A DNA stretch of 64,000 nucleotides from CAVQDV01 sp963711375 (GCA_963711375.1 CAVQDV010000005.1:1612001-1676000), one strand, 5' to 3'; counted from the stretch's first letter, positions 26,319-35,214 are shown. The notes: generated by a model not told the origin, from the sequence alone. Numbers and translations: made by a program.

Positions 26319-27773
26319 ATGCCCACCATTGTCAGCCGAGATCAAGAGCAGCAGGCTTTACAGGCTATTTTCGATAAACCACAAGCACAGTTTATGGCAA
26401 TGTACGGCCGTCGCCGCATCGGAAAAACCCACTTAATTCGAAATTTTTTCTATGACAAAGGAATTTATCTAGAAGTAAGCGGTTTAAAAAACGGAGACAT
26501 GGAAAGACAATTAAAAATATTTTCTGAAGCATTTTCAAAGTGTTTCTACGATGGTTTTGCAATGGCAGCACCAAGCAGTTGGTGGGATGCCTTTCGTTTA
26601 TTAACCACGAAAATTCTAGAGCACCATAAAACAAAGCCCATCATCCTTTTTTTTGATGAACTCTCTTGGTTGGCGACCCCCCGATCTGAATTCTTGGAAA
26701 CTCTTGATCATTACTGGAATACCGAGTGGAAAAATATAAAAAATATTAAATTAATTGTATGCGGTTCTGCAGCAGCTTGGATGTTGGAAAAAGTGATTAA
26801 TGATAAAGGAGGCTTGCATAATCGGCTGACCTCTAAAATGCTACTTCAACCTTATACACTCAAGCAAACCGAAGAATTTTTAAAAGCCAAGAAAATGAAA
26901 TTATCGCGAAAAAATATACTCGACATTTTTATGATTACTGGTGGGGTTCCTTATTATCTTGAATTTTTAAATAAGTCTCTCTCTGTAGAACAAAATATAC
27001 AAGAGTTATGCTTCGCCGAAAATGCTCCATTAAAAGATGAGTTCCCACAAATTTTCCGATCGCTCTTCGATCATGCGGAGCATCATATTCAGCTGATAAA
27101 AGCCATAGCTGAAAAGCGCCATGGATTATCGCGGGAAGAAATTATTCAGGCTACAAAAATTCCCTCAGGTGGCAATTTAAATAAAAAATTAAATGAACTA
27201 GAAGTTGCTGGTTTTATTCGAGCGTATATTCCATTTGGCAAGGAAAAAAAGCAAAAATATTATCGGGTAATAGACGAATACAGCTTATTTTATTTGCGCT
27301 GGATAGAGCCACATGCCTCTTCTGGTTTCGCCTTCCCTCGGCATCATTGGCACAATATTGTGAATACACCAGCTTGGAGTAGTTGGGCGGGCTACAGTTT
27401 CGAGGGCGTGTGTATGAAACATTTTTCGCAAATAGAAGCCGCACTGCACTTAGATCGAATGCTGGCTTTTCCTTCAAGTTGGCGCTTTACGCCTGCAAAA
27501 GGCCAATCTGAACAAGGAGCGCAAATTGATTTATTGCTGGATCGTAATGATGATGCTATTACTGTCTGCGAAATAAAATACAGCAATACCCCATACCGTT
27601 TGGAAAAAGCGGCGGCCTTAAATCTGGATAATAAAATTGAAAAATTTAAGAAAATCTCCAAAACGCCCAAGCAGATATTCGTAGCCCTTATCACCACTCA
27701 AGGCGTTAAACCTTCCCTCTGGTTAGAGGACGTAGTTAATAATGTGCTTACGCTAGAGGATTTGTTTACCTAA
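26319..27773 (+). CDS. ATPase with winged helix and DUF234-type PD-(D/E)XK domain, copy 1
   Basis: 484 aa from the ATG at 26319, which has GGAG upstream (a longer frame would start inside the palindrome). The N-terminal STAND/AAA-type ATPase has Walker A GRRRIGKTH (residues 30-38), Walker B IILFFDELSW (about 108-117) and a sensor-like VCGSAAAW. A winged helix at about 265-305 includes HGLSREEI and LNELEVAGFIRAY. The C-terminal part has YSLFYLRWIEP and a nuclease-like motif with D404, E418 and K420 (QIDLLL...CEIKYS), the PD-(D/E)XK pattern of DUF234. The family is known as archaeal-type ATPases of unclear function. This copy is more diverged from copies 2 and 3 than they are from each other. 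No partner gene is adjacent. Confidence 0.85.
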   Translation: MPTIVSRDQEQQALQAIFDKPQAQFMAMYGRRRIGKTHLIRNFFYDKGIYLEVSGLKNGDMERQLKIFSEAFSKCFYDGFAMAAPSSWWDAFRLLTTKILEHHKTKPIILFFDELSWLATPRSEFLETLDHYWNTEWKNIKNIKLIVCGSAAAWMLEKVINDKGGLHNRLTSKMLLQPYTLKQTEEFLKAKKMKLSRKNILDIFMITGGVPYYLEFLNKSLSVEQNIQELCFAENAPLKDEFPQIFRSLFDHAEHHIQLIKAIAEKRHGLSREEIIQATKIPSGGNLNKKLNELEVAGFIRAYIPFGKEKKQKYYRVIDEYSLFYLRWIEPHASSGFAFPRHHWHNIVNTPAWSSWAGYSFEGVCMKHFSQIEAALHLDRMLAFPSSWRFTPAKGQSEQGAQIDLLLDRNDDAITVCEIKYSNTPYRLEKAAALNLDNKIEKFKKISKTPKQIFVALITTQGVKPSLWLEDVVNNVLTLEDLFT

Positions 27774-28004
27774 TTCGTCAAAAAATCAACTGCAAAGTAA
27801 ATTAAGCACAGTACGAAAATGAGATTTAATAAAGTATCCATGATTCCTATTCCTATTGTTACATAAACGTAATATAGGACAAGTCTTGGAAAATTTCCTG
27901 TCGCGCCAAGAATTTATTTTTCACTTTAAAGTAGTGAAATTACCCGAAGTTTATGGTTTTTTTGGCGTATAATTTTTCTACAATTAAGTTACAATACATC
28001 TACT

Positions 28005-29828
28005 ATGAGAGATGTTAGAAAAAAGTGGGACATAGAATCGATACAAAACAATAATGGACTTACCTCCAGAATTTTTGACGCCGATAATGGTGCGATTGAC
28101 ATCGTTAAAGCTGGATTAGAACCAAGCAATTTCATTCAATCCATTCTCAATGGTATTCTAGTTTTATTTCATGAAATTCCTCTCCCTGAGGAGGTTTCCA
28201 AGATTGATCCGCCGGCATGGGTGGCGGAGTATTGCAGGGAGTTGGGTAATCAGCGATATAATATTCCAGATATCCTCAACGGAGATCATATTCCGATCGC
28301 ATTTCAAGGGGAAGCTCCAATCCCTCTGCGGAATCATATTGACATGATTTGGGAATCCTTTCAGCTAATAGCGTTTCTTTCTCGTGAATTATTGTTTACT
28401 CCAATAGATAAAACTGATGACCTAGCTCTAAATCCTAAAGTTCTTGAGGCCTTGAAGGCCCTTACAGATTGCGAGGATCCTGTTGAACAAATTAAAAAGG
28501 TGTGCCTACAAAGTAAACCTGCCCATATCTTTAATAACATGCTCATAGCGTATTTCTCTTTTATTATTACACCTATCACGAATGTGTGTTTTGGTGAAAT
28601 TGGTGGGGCCACATCTATTATTATGAATGTAATGAATTCACGTATGTCACATTCTAATTCAGACGATTTTTTGAAAAAAAAGCTAGGTTCAAGGTATCAA
28701 GCTGAGCTCTTACTTTCGTTTGTGTCCAAGCAGCTTGTGGCTTTGGAGGATGTTAATAAAAAAATTCGCTTAAAACCATGGGTGCAGCATTTTTGGAAAG
28801 AAATTGCCAAATTGCCGAAGGGTATAAGTCCAGAGGCAGAAAATTTTTTTGATCGATTATTTTCTACTTTCTCAACAGAATTAAAATTAAATGAATTTCT
28901 GGTAAAAGAAGTTATACAGCAATTTTCTGAGATCGATAATGAATCTGAAAAATCAGAAATTTCCTCTGAAAGTGTTGTGGAGGATTCATCAGAATCAGTT
29001 TATTCTGGTCAAACAGTGGAAACATTATCTTTTGAATCCACTGAGTTTAAGCCAGAATTATCTGCACAGAAGTATGATGCCATAAAAGCACAGCTCGCTC
29101 TCAAAAATAAGAATTATATAATTTCTGTATGTGTAGAAGAACTTAAGTTAGAGGGACTAATAGAAGCCCTTGTAGATGCCTCGAAAAAAGTGAGAGTAAA
29201 AAAATTATCAAGAAGTTACTTTGCCCTACTAGCGAGTCTGAAAATTGTTATTGATGAGGAAGGTGCGAAGATTAAGCCCCACTTACAGAAAATGCTGACT
29301 AACATAGCTAACGGAATAGAGGAAGAAATTAAGAATCTTCCTAAAGAAAACGAATTCAAAAAATCTTTAAATAAATTGCGCGTAAAATCAACAGAACCTC
29401 GTATGAACAATGTGATTAAGGATATTGCTGAAGACGGTCAAAAATTTAAACCCAATTCATCGCAGAGAAAAGTAAGCGAGGAATTGGTGAATAAGCTTCT
29501 AGTCATGACCACTGGGTTTTATGCTAGAGAATCCTATACCGAAGCAAGCAATCAGTCCTTTTTAAGAGCCTTTTCGAAAGAAATAGATGATCGCCAGGAA
29601 ATACTGGATATCCCAGAAGAAAAATGGAAGCCAGTCCTGAAAAGTGTCTTGCTTTCGTTTACGGTCGTTGGGTTTTTTATTGTTGTAGGGCGAGCGATTT
29701 ATGCAGCTGCTAATCCGGATAAGCACCTTTCTCCCTATATCTTCAATTCAAGCTTATGGAATCAAGCCAAAAATGCCCGCCAAACGGCTAAGGAGCTCCT
29801 CCCCCCAAGCAAAAAGCTTCGTACTTAG
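28005..29828 (+). CDS. Orphan effector-like protein A, C-terminal domain shared with 30009-31607
   Basis: 607 aa, no known family. It has no signal peptide. A Glu/Ser-rich linker lies near residues 310-345. The C-terminal part (about 425-600) is clearly related to the same part of the protein at 30009: both have a helical block with RVKSTEP / QVKATQP, then WKP followed by a single hydrophobic helix (about residues 547-567 here), then SPYIF / SPYLF and a Lys/Gln-rich tail. A tail-proximal membrane helix and absence of relatives suggest a translocated effector that sits in a host membrane. A TATAAT lies at 27968-27973, but no PmrA-type box was found. Confidence 0.65.
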   Translation: MRDVRKKWDIESIQNNNGLTSRIFDADNGAIDIVKAGLEPSNFIQSILNGILVLFHEIPLPEEVSKIDPPAWVAEYCRELGNQRYNIPDILNGDHIPIAFQGEAPIPLRNHIDMIWESFQLIAFLSRELLFTPIDKTDDLALNPKVLEALKALTDCEDPVEQIKKVCLQSKPAHIFNNMLIAYFSFIITPITNVCFGEIGGATSIIMNVMNSRMSHSNSDDFLKKKLGSRYQAELLLSFVSKQLVALEDVNKKIRLKPWVQHFWKEIAKLPKGISPEAENFFDRLFSTFSTELKLNEFLVKEVIQQFSEIDNESEKSEISSESVVEDSSESVYSGQTVETLSFESTEFKPELSAQKYDAIKAQLALKNKNYIISVCVEELKLEGLIEALVDASKKVRVKKLSRSYFALLASLKIVIDEEGAKIKPHLQKMLTNIANGIEEEIKNLPKENEFKKSLNKLRVKSTEPRMNNVIKDIAEDGQKFKPNSSQRKVSEELVNKLLVMTTGFYARESYTEASNQSFLRAFSKEIDDRQEILDIPEEKWKPVLKSVLLSFTVVGFFIVVGRAIYAAANPDKHLSPYIFNSSLWNQAKNARQTAKELLPPSKKLRT

Positions 29829-29943
29829 GCTCAATCTGAACCCAACCTGTTCGCCCTGATGGGTATATTTTCGATAATCAATTGATTTTTAAAGTTTTTT
29901 AAAGCCCTCAACCCTGAAAATTTATTTTCAAAATATCCCAAGA

Positions 29944-29976
29944 TTTAATATTCCCTTAATCTTCATGCGGTAGACT
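29944..29976 (+). promoter_or_regulatory. PmrA-type box and -10 upstream of effector candidate B
   Basis: TTTAAT (29944) and CTTAAT (29955) are 11 bp apart with ATT between, and TAGACT lies at 29971-29976. The distance from the last half-site to the -10 (16 bp) and the TGCGG before the -10 are identical to the icmD promoter at 3743-3775. This links a secreted-substrate candidate and a secretion-machine gene to one regulator. Confidence 0.7.
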
Positions 29977-30008
29977 GAAGTTATACAGCTACCAAAAGGT
30001 AGGGGATT

Positions 30009-31607
30009 ATGAGAACAATAACATCAAATGAACTTAAAAAGTCAAAAAACCCTGTTTTTTGTACGGACATGTTTTTTAAAATTGACGATTTTCTTGTGAA
30101 TGGAAAAGGGGAAGGCTCTTCACTTCAAATGGTCGGAGATTTTAGTCGCGGAGGTGGTGGTGCTAAATATTATTTTCAAGATAGGTCATTTGATAATAAA
30201 CCCTACGAATTTGTGGATACCTTAAACCAAGTCTTTGATAACAGAATTGCAAACGAGACAGTTGATCCAGGGCAAGAAAAAGATTTAGGTGTTAGAACAG
30301 GCCTCGCTGTTGAAAAATTAAAAACAAACGCTAAAGAAATTTCGGATGCTTGGGATCAATCTCTGTTAAGCCTCGCTTCTCAGTTGGTTTCCCATTTTAT
30401 AATGAAAGGGGACCCAAGGTATATCCCAGCCAATCCGGCAGTTACGCGTGGGGATCTGGTTTATTCTAATTCAAAATTATCTTTCGAAGTGACCACTAGT
30501 AACTTTCCCCTTCGTGATGCTAGTAATCCTTATAAAACCGTTACTATTCCTGGCACAATTCAGGTTCGCTACGTGTACAACCTAGATAATAAAATGTTTC
30601 AGCTGGAGCATTTGGAAACTTCTAATGAGCTGCTATATAAAATTTGCATGGAAGAACCAAGTCCATTAACTGAAAAAGAGCTGGCTGAGCTTCCATCGGT
30701 TGAAGCAAACGAGGAAGAATGCAAATTTGCAGCAATGGATGAGCAATCAGGAAAACTAAGCAATGCTAATGAAAATAGGCTAGACCAGTCATTGGAAGAC
30801 TTTTATTCAGAATCCATGAAAACTGAACGGGAGAATTTGGATGAGCTCATCCGTAAAAGCGAAATGTTGCCCTCTGATCAATCTAAATGGCAAGATTTAA
30901 TTCTTATATATTTTAAAGTCCTGCAAAGATTAGAAGACAGTTTGAATCATGGTGATCCACATTATGGTCAGTATGAATCTATTTTTAAAGAAGTACTAAT
31001 GGGAGAAGTGCATCCGAAAATAATGGAAGAAATTAAGCAGCTTAGAAAAGGCAATACGGACTTAGGAAATGAATTTGAAGCATCTTTTCATCGCTTGCAA
31101 GTTAAAGCAACTCAACCATTAATTAATCAGGTAATTCAAAATATCGATGAACATGGCAAGAAGAATTTTGAAGATAAGTCAGATAAGAAAAAACAAAATG
31201 ATGGGCTAGTGTCGGATCTCACAAAGAGTGCAAAAGAATTTTATAGTAAACCTAAATTTATAAAAGAAGAAGTTTTGGATTTTGTTAATACATTTTCCGG
31301 CGAAATTATCAAAAAAGAGAGAGAGCTAAATATACCTCGTCATATCTGGAAACCCCTCATGCTAAATTTCGCTGTGGGGCTTACTGGTGTTGGACTTTTC
31401 GTGATTATTGCTAAAGCCCTCTATGCCAATTTTATTAATCCCAATGCTTCGCCCTATTTATTCAAAACGGCTTCTCTACAGCATACGGAAGAGGCCAGAG
31501 AAGCCGCCCAATCTCTTCCGAAACTATTATACGAAAGCCCAGAATCTGCCCAATCACAAATTCCAGTAGAAACTCCGGAGCCTTCTTCACCTTACGGCTT
31601 TAATTAA
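30009..31607 (+). CDS. Orphan effector-like protein B (PmrA-type promoter)
   Basis: 532 aa, no family recognised. The ATG follows a GTAGGGG box. Residues about 20-210 form a unique N-terminal region with beta-strand-like character (for example TIPGTIQVRYVYNLDN). A Glu-rich helical middle follows. The C-terminal block (about 335-505) is homologous to that of protein A and includes a hydrophobic helix near 450-470. It ends with a Pro/Glu/Ser-rich tail, similar to the acidic C-terminal signals of Dot/Icm substrates. The upstream PmrA-type box supports co-regulation with the secretion system. Confidence 0.7.
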   Translation: MRTITSNELKKSKNPVFCTDMFFKIDDFLVNGKGEGSSLQMVGDFSRGGGGAKYYFQDRSFDNKPYEFVDTLNQVFDNRIANETVDPGQEKDLGVRTGLAVEKLKTNAKEISDAWDQSLLSLASQLVSHFIMKGDPRYIPANPAVTRGDLVYSNSKLSFEVTTSNFPLRDASNPYKTVTIPGTIQVRYVYNLDNKMFQLEHLETSNELLYKICMEEPSPLTEKELAELPSVEANEEECKFAAMDEQSGKLSNANENRLDQSLEDFYSESMKTERENLDELIRKSEMLPSDQSKWQDLILIYFKVLQRLEDSLNHGDPHYGQYESIFKEVLMGEVHPKIMEEIKQLRKGNTDLGNEFEASFHRLQVKATQPLINQVIQNIDEHGKKNFEDKSDKKKQNDGLVSDLTKSAKEFYSKPKFIKEEVLDFVNTFSGEIIKKERELNIPRHIWKPLMLNFAVGLTGVGLFVIIAKALYANFINPNASPYLFKTASLQHTEEAREAAQSLPKLLYESPESAQSQIPVETPEPSSPYGFN

Positions 31608-31613
31608 GTTCGA

Positions 31614-31643
31614 ACCGTATTTACGGGTGAAAATCTGGATTAA
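31614..31643 (+). pseudogene. 3'-terminal remnant of a second ATPase family
   Basis: Nine codons plus stop reading TVFTGENLD. The same peptide ends the larger remnant at 35215-35601, and the four nucleotide differences between the two are all synonymous third positions (GTA/GTG, ACG/ACA, AAT/AAC, CTG/CTA). This implies two once-coding paralogues. It begins 6 bp after the stop of effector candidate B, so the rest of that gene has been replaced. Confidence 0.55.
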
Positions 31644-31656
31644 TCTAAATATTCAG
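31641..31656. repeat. 16-bp target duplication, left of IS1202-like copy 1
   Basis: TAATCTAAATATTCAG occurs here and again at 33157-33172, directly flanking the element. Confidence 0.95.
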
Positions 31657-33156
31657 TGTCATTCCAAAATGATAATGTCCGCTTTTGACCAAAATGAAAA
31701 TGTCCCCCATTTGAAAAACTAGCTACCCTGTTGTTGTTCAACAATAGACAACAGGAGATAGCTTCCAATGGAGGACAGACTCATTATGAATAAAAAGGAG
31801 CGGCAGCGCAAAGCGCTGCTGGATCAAGTGATAGCAGGCTTTATAAGCAAAAGGGATGCTAAAAAGCGGCTAGCTATAAGCAGTAGACAGTTTCGACGAA
31901 TTTTTGCTGTTTACAAAGCGAATGGTGACAAAGGACTAGTCCACAAAAGTCGTGGTAAAACCTCCTCACGCACTTATCCAGCAGACAAGAAGGAAAAGAT
32001 ATTGGGGATTTACCGGGAAAAATATTTGGATTTTGGGCCTACATTCGCCTCTGAAAAATTAGAAGAGGAGGATCATCTCAACGTTCACCCCGAAACCTTA
32101 AGACTGTGGTTAAAAGCGGCGAAATTATGGCTTCCACGACGTATCCGAAAAACGCACCGTAAACAGCGAACGCGACGTGCTCGATTCGGCGAACTGCTGC
32201 AATTAGATGGTTCGATACATGCGTGGCTTGAGGGCGTTGATAAAAAACAATGTTTGATGAATATGGTGGATGATGCCACGGGAAAAACCATGGCAATTCT
32301 AGATGAGGGAGAGACCACGCGAGCGGCCTTTGCTCTGTTAAAATGGTGGATACAAGAAGCGGGAATTCCTTTAGCTATTTATGTGGATTTAAAGAGTTTA
32401 TATGTGTCCCCAAAATCCTTGCGTCACGAAGAGGGAGAGGAGTTTGTTGAACCCGAGTGGCTAACGCATTTTTCAAAAGCCTGTAAAAAATTAGGCATTG
32501 AAATAATCAAAGCTTATTCTCCACAAGCAAAAGGACGTGTTGAAAGAAATCATGCTGTTTATCAGGACCGTTTTGTAAAAGAACTTAAGCTTAAAAAAAT
32601 TAAAACGATCGAAGAAGCCAACGCCATGTTAAGTGAAGGATTTGTGAATAAACTCAATGCGAAATTTGCGAAAGAAGCATCAAACCCTGAAGATGCACAC
32701 ATCCCTTTGCGGGCAGAAAATAATTTAGATGACATTTTATGCTGGGAATTCACTAGGGAAGTTAAAAATGATTGGACTATTCAATTTGAAAATAAACATT
32801 ACCAAATTGAAAAGAAGGCACGGGTTCAGCCTAAGCAGAAAGTCACCGTCAAGAAGCATTTAGATGGTTCTATTTCCTTATGGTACAAGGAATCAAAGAT
32901 TCCTTTCATTTTAATAGAGCGCCCGGTGAGGGTAGCGAAGAAGAAACGAGGAATCGATTGCGTGGCGCGTTCCAAAATGTCAACGCAAAATAGACATAAG
33001 ACCCCCTGGGGGCAGTTTAAGCCCAGGTGGTTCAAACCAGCTAGCTCAGGGCAAGAAAGCAGGGAACCCTTGGGCTAAAGAAGGGAGGTCTAAGCGATGG
33101 AAAAGGGGACATTTTCATTTTGGAGAAAAGGCGGACATTTTCATTTTGGTTTGACA
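31657..33156 (+). mobile_element. IS1202-like (ISNCY-type) insertion sequence, copy 1, 1500 bp
   Basis: The element runs from TGTCATTCCAAAATGATAAT to an inverted end that reads TGTCAAACCAAAATGAAAAT on the other strand. Both ends contain a second copy of the CCAAAATGAAAATGTCCCC motif, so each terminus has two related subrepeats. One transposase gene fills the interior. A 16-bp target duplication flanks it. Insertion took place in the last codons of the ATPase gene on the opposite strand. Long (15-18 bp) duplications are typical of the ISTde1-type group of the IS1202 family. Confidence 0.93.
31768..33078 (+). CDS. IS1202/ISNCY-type DDE transposase, copy 1
   Basis: 436 aa. An N-terminal helix-turn-helix (KRDAKKRLAISSRQFRRI) is followed by an rve-type DDE core: LLQLDGSIHAW (first D), IYVDLKSLYVS (second D) and KAYSPQAKGRVERNH (E after the GRVE motif). 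A beta-rich C-terminal domain follows. The start at the ATG 31768 has AGGAG upstream; another ATG six codons on is possible. The second copy at 41666 differs at only three or so residues. Confidence 0.93.
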   Translation: MEDRLIMNKKERQRKALLDQVIAGFISKRDAKKRLAISSRQFRRIFAVYKANGDKGLVHKSRGKTSSRTYPADKKEKILGIYREKYLDFGPTFASEKLEEEDHLNVHPETLRLWLKAAKLWLPRRIRKTHRKQRTRRARFGELLQLDGSIHAWLEGVDKKQCLMNMVDDATGKTMAILDEGETTRAAFALLKWWIQEAGIPLAIYVDLKSLYVSPKSLRHEEGEEFVEPEWLTHFSKACKKLGIEIIKAYSPQAKGRVERNHAVYQDRFVKELKLKKIKTIEEANAMLSEGFVNKLNAKFAKEASNPEDAHIPLRAENNLDDILCWEFTREVKNDWTIQFENKHYQIEKKARVQPKQKVTVKKHLDGSISLWYKESKIPFILIERPVRVAKKKRGIDCVARSKMSTQNRHKTPWGQFKPRWFKPASSGQESREPLG

Positions 33157-34595
33157 TAATCTAAATATTCAGTTGCGTCAATGATAGCTCCGAAGTATTC
33201 TGCGTCCAAAATTTTTTGGTTTACGCCATTAATATGAATTAGAACGGGGATGCAAGCATAGCCATAAGGGGGCTTGAGGCGAGATATTTTTTCTTTCATT
33301 TCGGCAATGACAGACACGTCAATCTCATTTTTTGAGAATTTAAAATCGCACACGTACAAGGTTTTGTATTTTGTTTGAATGAGATAATCTATTTGGCATC
33401 CCTTTCGTTTGGTAGTTGCTGTTTGAAAATAGGGGTCGTCTTGAACAATGGATATAGGGTCTAGTCCTAAGCTCTCATAAATGTATTTTCGATTATTCAG
33501 CATTAAATTTTCGAATTGGTAGCCCATGATGACATTCCATTCAGGAAGCGAGTCTAAGCTAATATTTGAGAATTTTCTTTGTTTAATGGCGGATAATCGC
33601 GGGAGAATATATTTCAAATAAAAACGGAGATAATTATCTTTTAAACAAAATCGACTTAATTTTGATAATTTTCCTGTTTCAATTGACCAAGTATAAACAC
33701 GATTAATGAAACCTGATTCAGTCAATTCTTCAATATAATCCGAGAGGGCGCCGCTACTCTGGTAATCTAGGGCCTTTGCAATTTCATCATAACTAGAGGG
33801 CCCATTCGCCAAGCAGGCGACAATATTTTTGTGAATGTCGCTGCGTTTTTTTCCAAATAAATCATTAAAGATATAATTGAACTCGTCCACGAGTAATCCG
33901 TCTTTTTCAAAGCACATGCGTTTTATGTTTTCTACGGCGCTTAATCCTGGATCAATTTGTTCAATATACCAAGGAATCCCCCCCGTTACTGAAAATAAAA
34001 GAAGCTTTTCATGTGTAGAACCCCTGAAACTGAGTTCCTTCAGAAGTTCATTACAACGTCGTAGTGGTAACTCTTCCAGAGTCATTTTTAATGAAACGCG
34101 CCCAAAATATCCTGTGCTACTTAAAATATTTTTTTCAATCCAAGTTGATACCGATCCACACAAAATAAAAACTAATTTTGGATTTTTTTTTAAATGATTT
34201 TCCCACGCATAATGCAATTTAGATAAGAAATCGGAATCTTCAGAACCCATCCAGGTAATTTCATCAAAGACGAGAATCAGGCGACCGCGACTCATTTTTT
34301 CATTCAGCAATAAAAATAATTTGTTCCAATCATCTGTCTTGATTTCGGGCAATCCCGTTTGTTGATGGAGCTGGTAGGAAAATTGGTCTCGCTGGGACTG
34401 AGCCGAGGTATTTTTATCTGGGGCTAGGCCAATGAACTGGTAAGAAGTAAATTTTTTGGCAAATTCCTGAATCAGGCGGCTTTTACCTATTCTTCGTCTG
34501 CCCTTAATTACCACCAGACTGGCCGTTTTTTTTCGCAGCAGACCAAGTAAGAGCCCTAGTTCGTGCTTTCTACCGATAAACTGAGCTTCCGCCAT
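33141..34595 (-). CDS. ATPase with winged helix and DUF234-type PD-(D/E)XK domain, copy 2
   Basis: 484 aa. Walker A GRRRIGKSR (residues 32-40), Walker B LILVFDEITWMG (D111, E112) and sensor LCGSVSTW mark the ATPase. A winged helix lies near 260-300 (SSYDEIAKALDY...LTESGFINR). The C-terminal nuclease motif has D403, D417 and K419 (QIDYLI...CDFKFS), so the PD-(D/E)XK residues are intact. The protein is close to copy 3 throughout. GGAG precedes the ATG at 34595. An IS element inserted at the 3' end: the original frame would stop right after ...DATEYLD (the stop is still seen at 31640-31642 across the element), whereas the present gene reads into the IS and ends DYVKPK. Confidence 0.87.
   Translation of the reverse strand: MAEAQFIGRKHELGLLLGLLRKKTASLVVIKGRRRIGKSRLIQEFAKKFTSYQFIGLAPDKNTSAQSQRDQFSYQLHQQTGLPEIKTDDWNKLFLLLNEKMSRGRLILVFDEITWMGSEDSDFLSKLHYAWENHLKKNPKLVFILCGSVSTWIEKNILSSTGYFGRVSLKMTLEELPLRRCNELLKELSFRGSTHEKLLLFSVTGGIPWYIEQIDPGLSAVENIKRMCFEKDGLLVDEFNYIFNDLFGKKRSDIHKNIVACLANGPSSYDEIAKALDYQSSGALSDYIEELTESGFINRVYTWSIETGKLSKLSRFCLKDNYLRFYLKYILPRLSAIKQRKFSNISLDSLPEWNVIMGYQFENLMLNNRKYIYESLGLDPISIVQDDPYFQTATTKRKGCQIDYLIQTKYKTLYVCDFKFSKNEIDVSVIAEMKEKISRLKPPYGYACIPVLIHINGVNQKILDAEYFGAIIDATEYLDYVKPK
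33157..33172. repeat. 16-bp target duplication, right of IS1202-like copy 1
   Basis: Second copy of TAATCTAAATATTCAG; it encodes the last residues (TEYLDY) of the ATPase on the minus strand. Confidence 0.95.
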
Positions 34596-34606
34596 GGCCT
34601 CTCCAA

Positions 34607-34752
34607 ACTTTCGCCAAATGGCGAATTTGCCATTTCCCGAAAGTATAAGGCAGGTTTAAAACTTTCGCAAGATGGCAAATTTGCTGTTTCCCGAAAGTTT
34701 CTGGGGGCTTTGAAACTTTCGCCAAATGGCGGATTTGCTGTTTCCCGAAAGT
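34607..34752. repeat. Three tandem 38-bp palindromes upstream of ATPase gene 2
   Basis: Copies at 34607-34644, 34661-34698 and 34715-34752, exactly 54 bp apart. Each has outer arms ACTTTCG / CGAAAGT and a partly palindromic core such as GCAAATTTGC. The nearest copy begins 11 bp before the ATPase ATG. Spacers (16 bp) are themselves similar in length but not in sequence. Because 54 is a multiple of three, the array reads as an 18-residue repeat in one frame, which is not taken to be a gene. Confidence 0.95.
34642..34670 (-). promoter_or_regulatory. Promoter embedded in palindrome array 2
   Basis: On the minus strand TTGCGA (34670-34665), a 17-bp spacer and TATACT (34647-34642). The -35 lies in the middle palindrome and the -10 overlaps the edge of the gene-proximal palindrome. 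Confidence 0.65.
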
Positions 34753-35214
34753 TTTTGCTTAGTCTTTAGAGTTTCCAGCTATCCGTTTTTTACTTCTTTT
34801 CTCTGTTACCGGAACGTTTTCAACTGTTTAAGATCTTAAGTCAGCGACTCCTTTCAAATTACGAACTGCCTCGTAACGAACTGGTTCGTGGTAGTCGCCA
34901 AAAAAACTTGGGGAGCTGCATTGCCGGAAAATGTTTTCGATTGCATTATGTCTCTCAGCAATCGACACCGTTCTTCTAAACCTATCCAAAGGTAGCTTTG
35001 CTGTTAGATTCCTGCTTCACAGAGGCTGGTTTCACTTTAATTTTACAATCAAAGCCAGAGCCTTCCTCTCCACCGGCTATTCACGGTGGAACTCACCGCA
35101 TATTTTTTTAAAATTCACAATGCTTTCACACTGTATAATCGATTTATATACCTCTTTTTTATTTTTGTAAATTCGTATTTTAGGGTTTTTTTAGAAAGAA
35201 AAAGGTATGTTTAA
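34753..35214. other. Gene-poor stretch between palindrome array 2 and an ATPase remnant
   Basis: About 460 bp with no convincing reading frame, RNA gene or repeat. It may be decayed sequence of the ATPase whose 3' part survives at 35215. Confidence 0.5.

Noticed and set aside
34605..34752. CRISPR-like array (38-bp repeats, regular 54-bp period)
   Set aside because: Only three units, the repeats are long palindromes with internal variation, spacers are 16 bp, and no cas genes are present; the plan matches the two other promoter arrays.
34563..34769. 68-codon frame with an 18-residue repeat
   Set aside because: It is the translation of the 54-bp palindrome array and overlaps the ATPase start; no ribosome-binding site.
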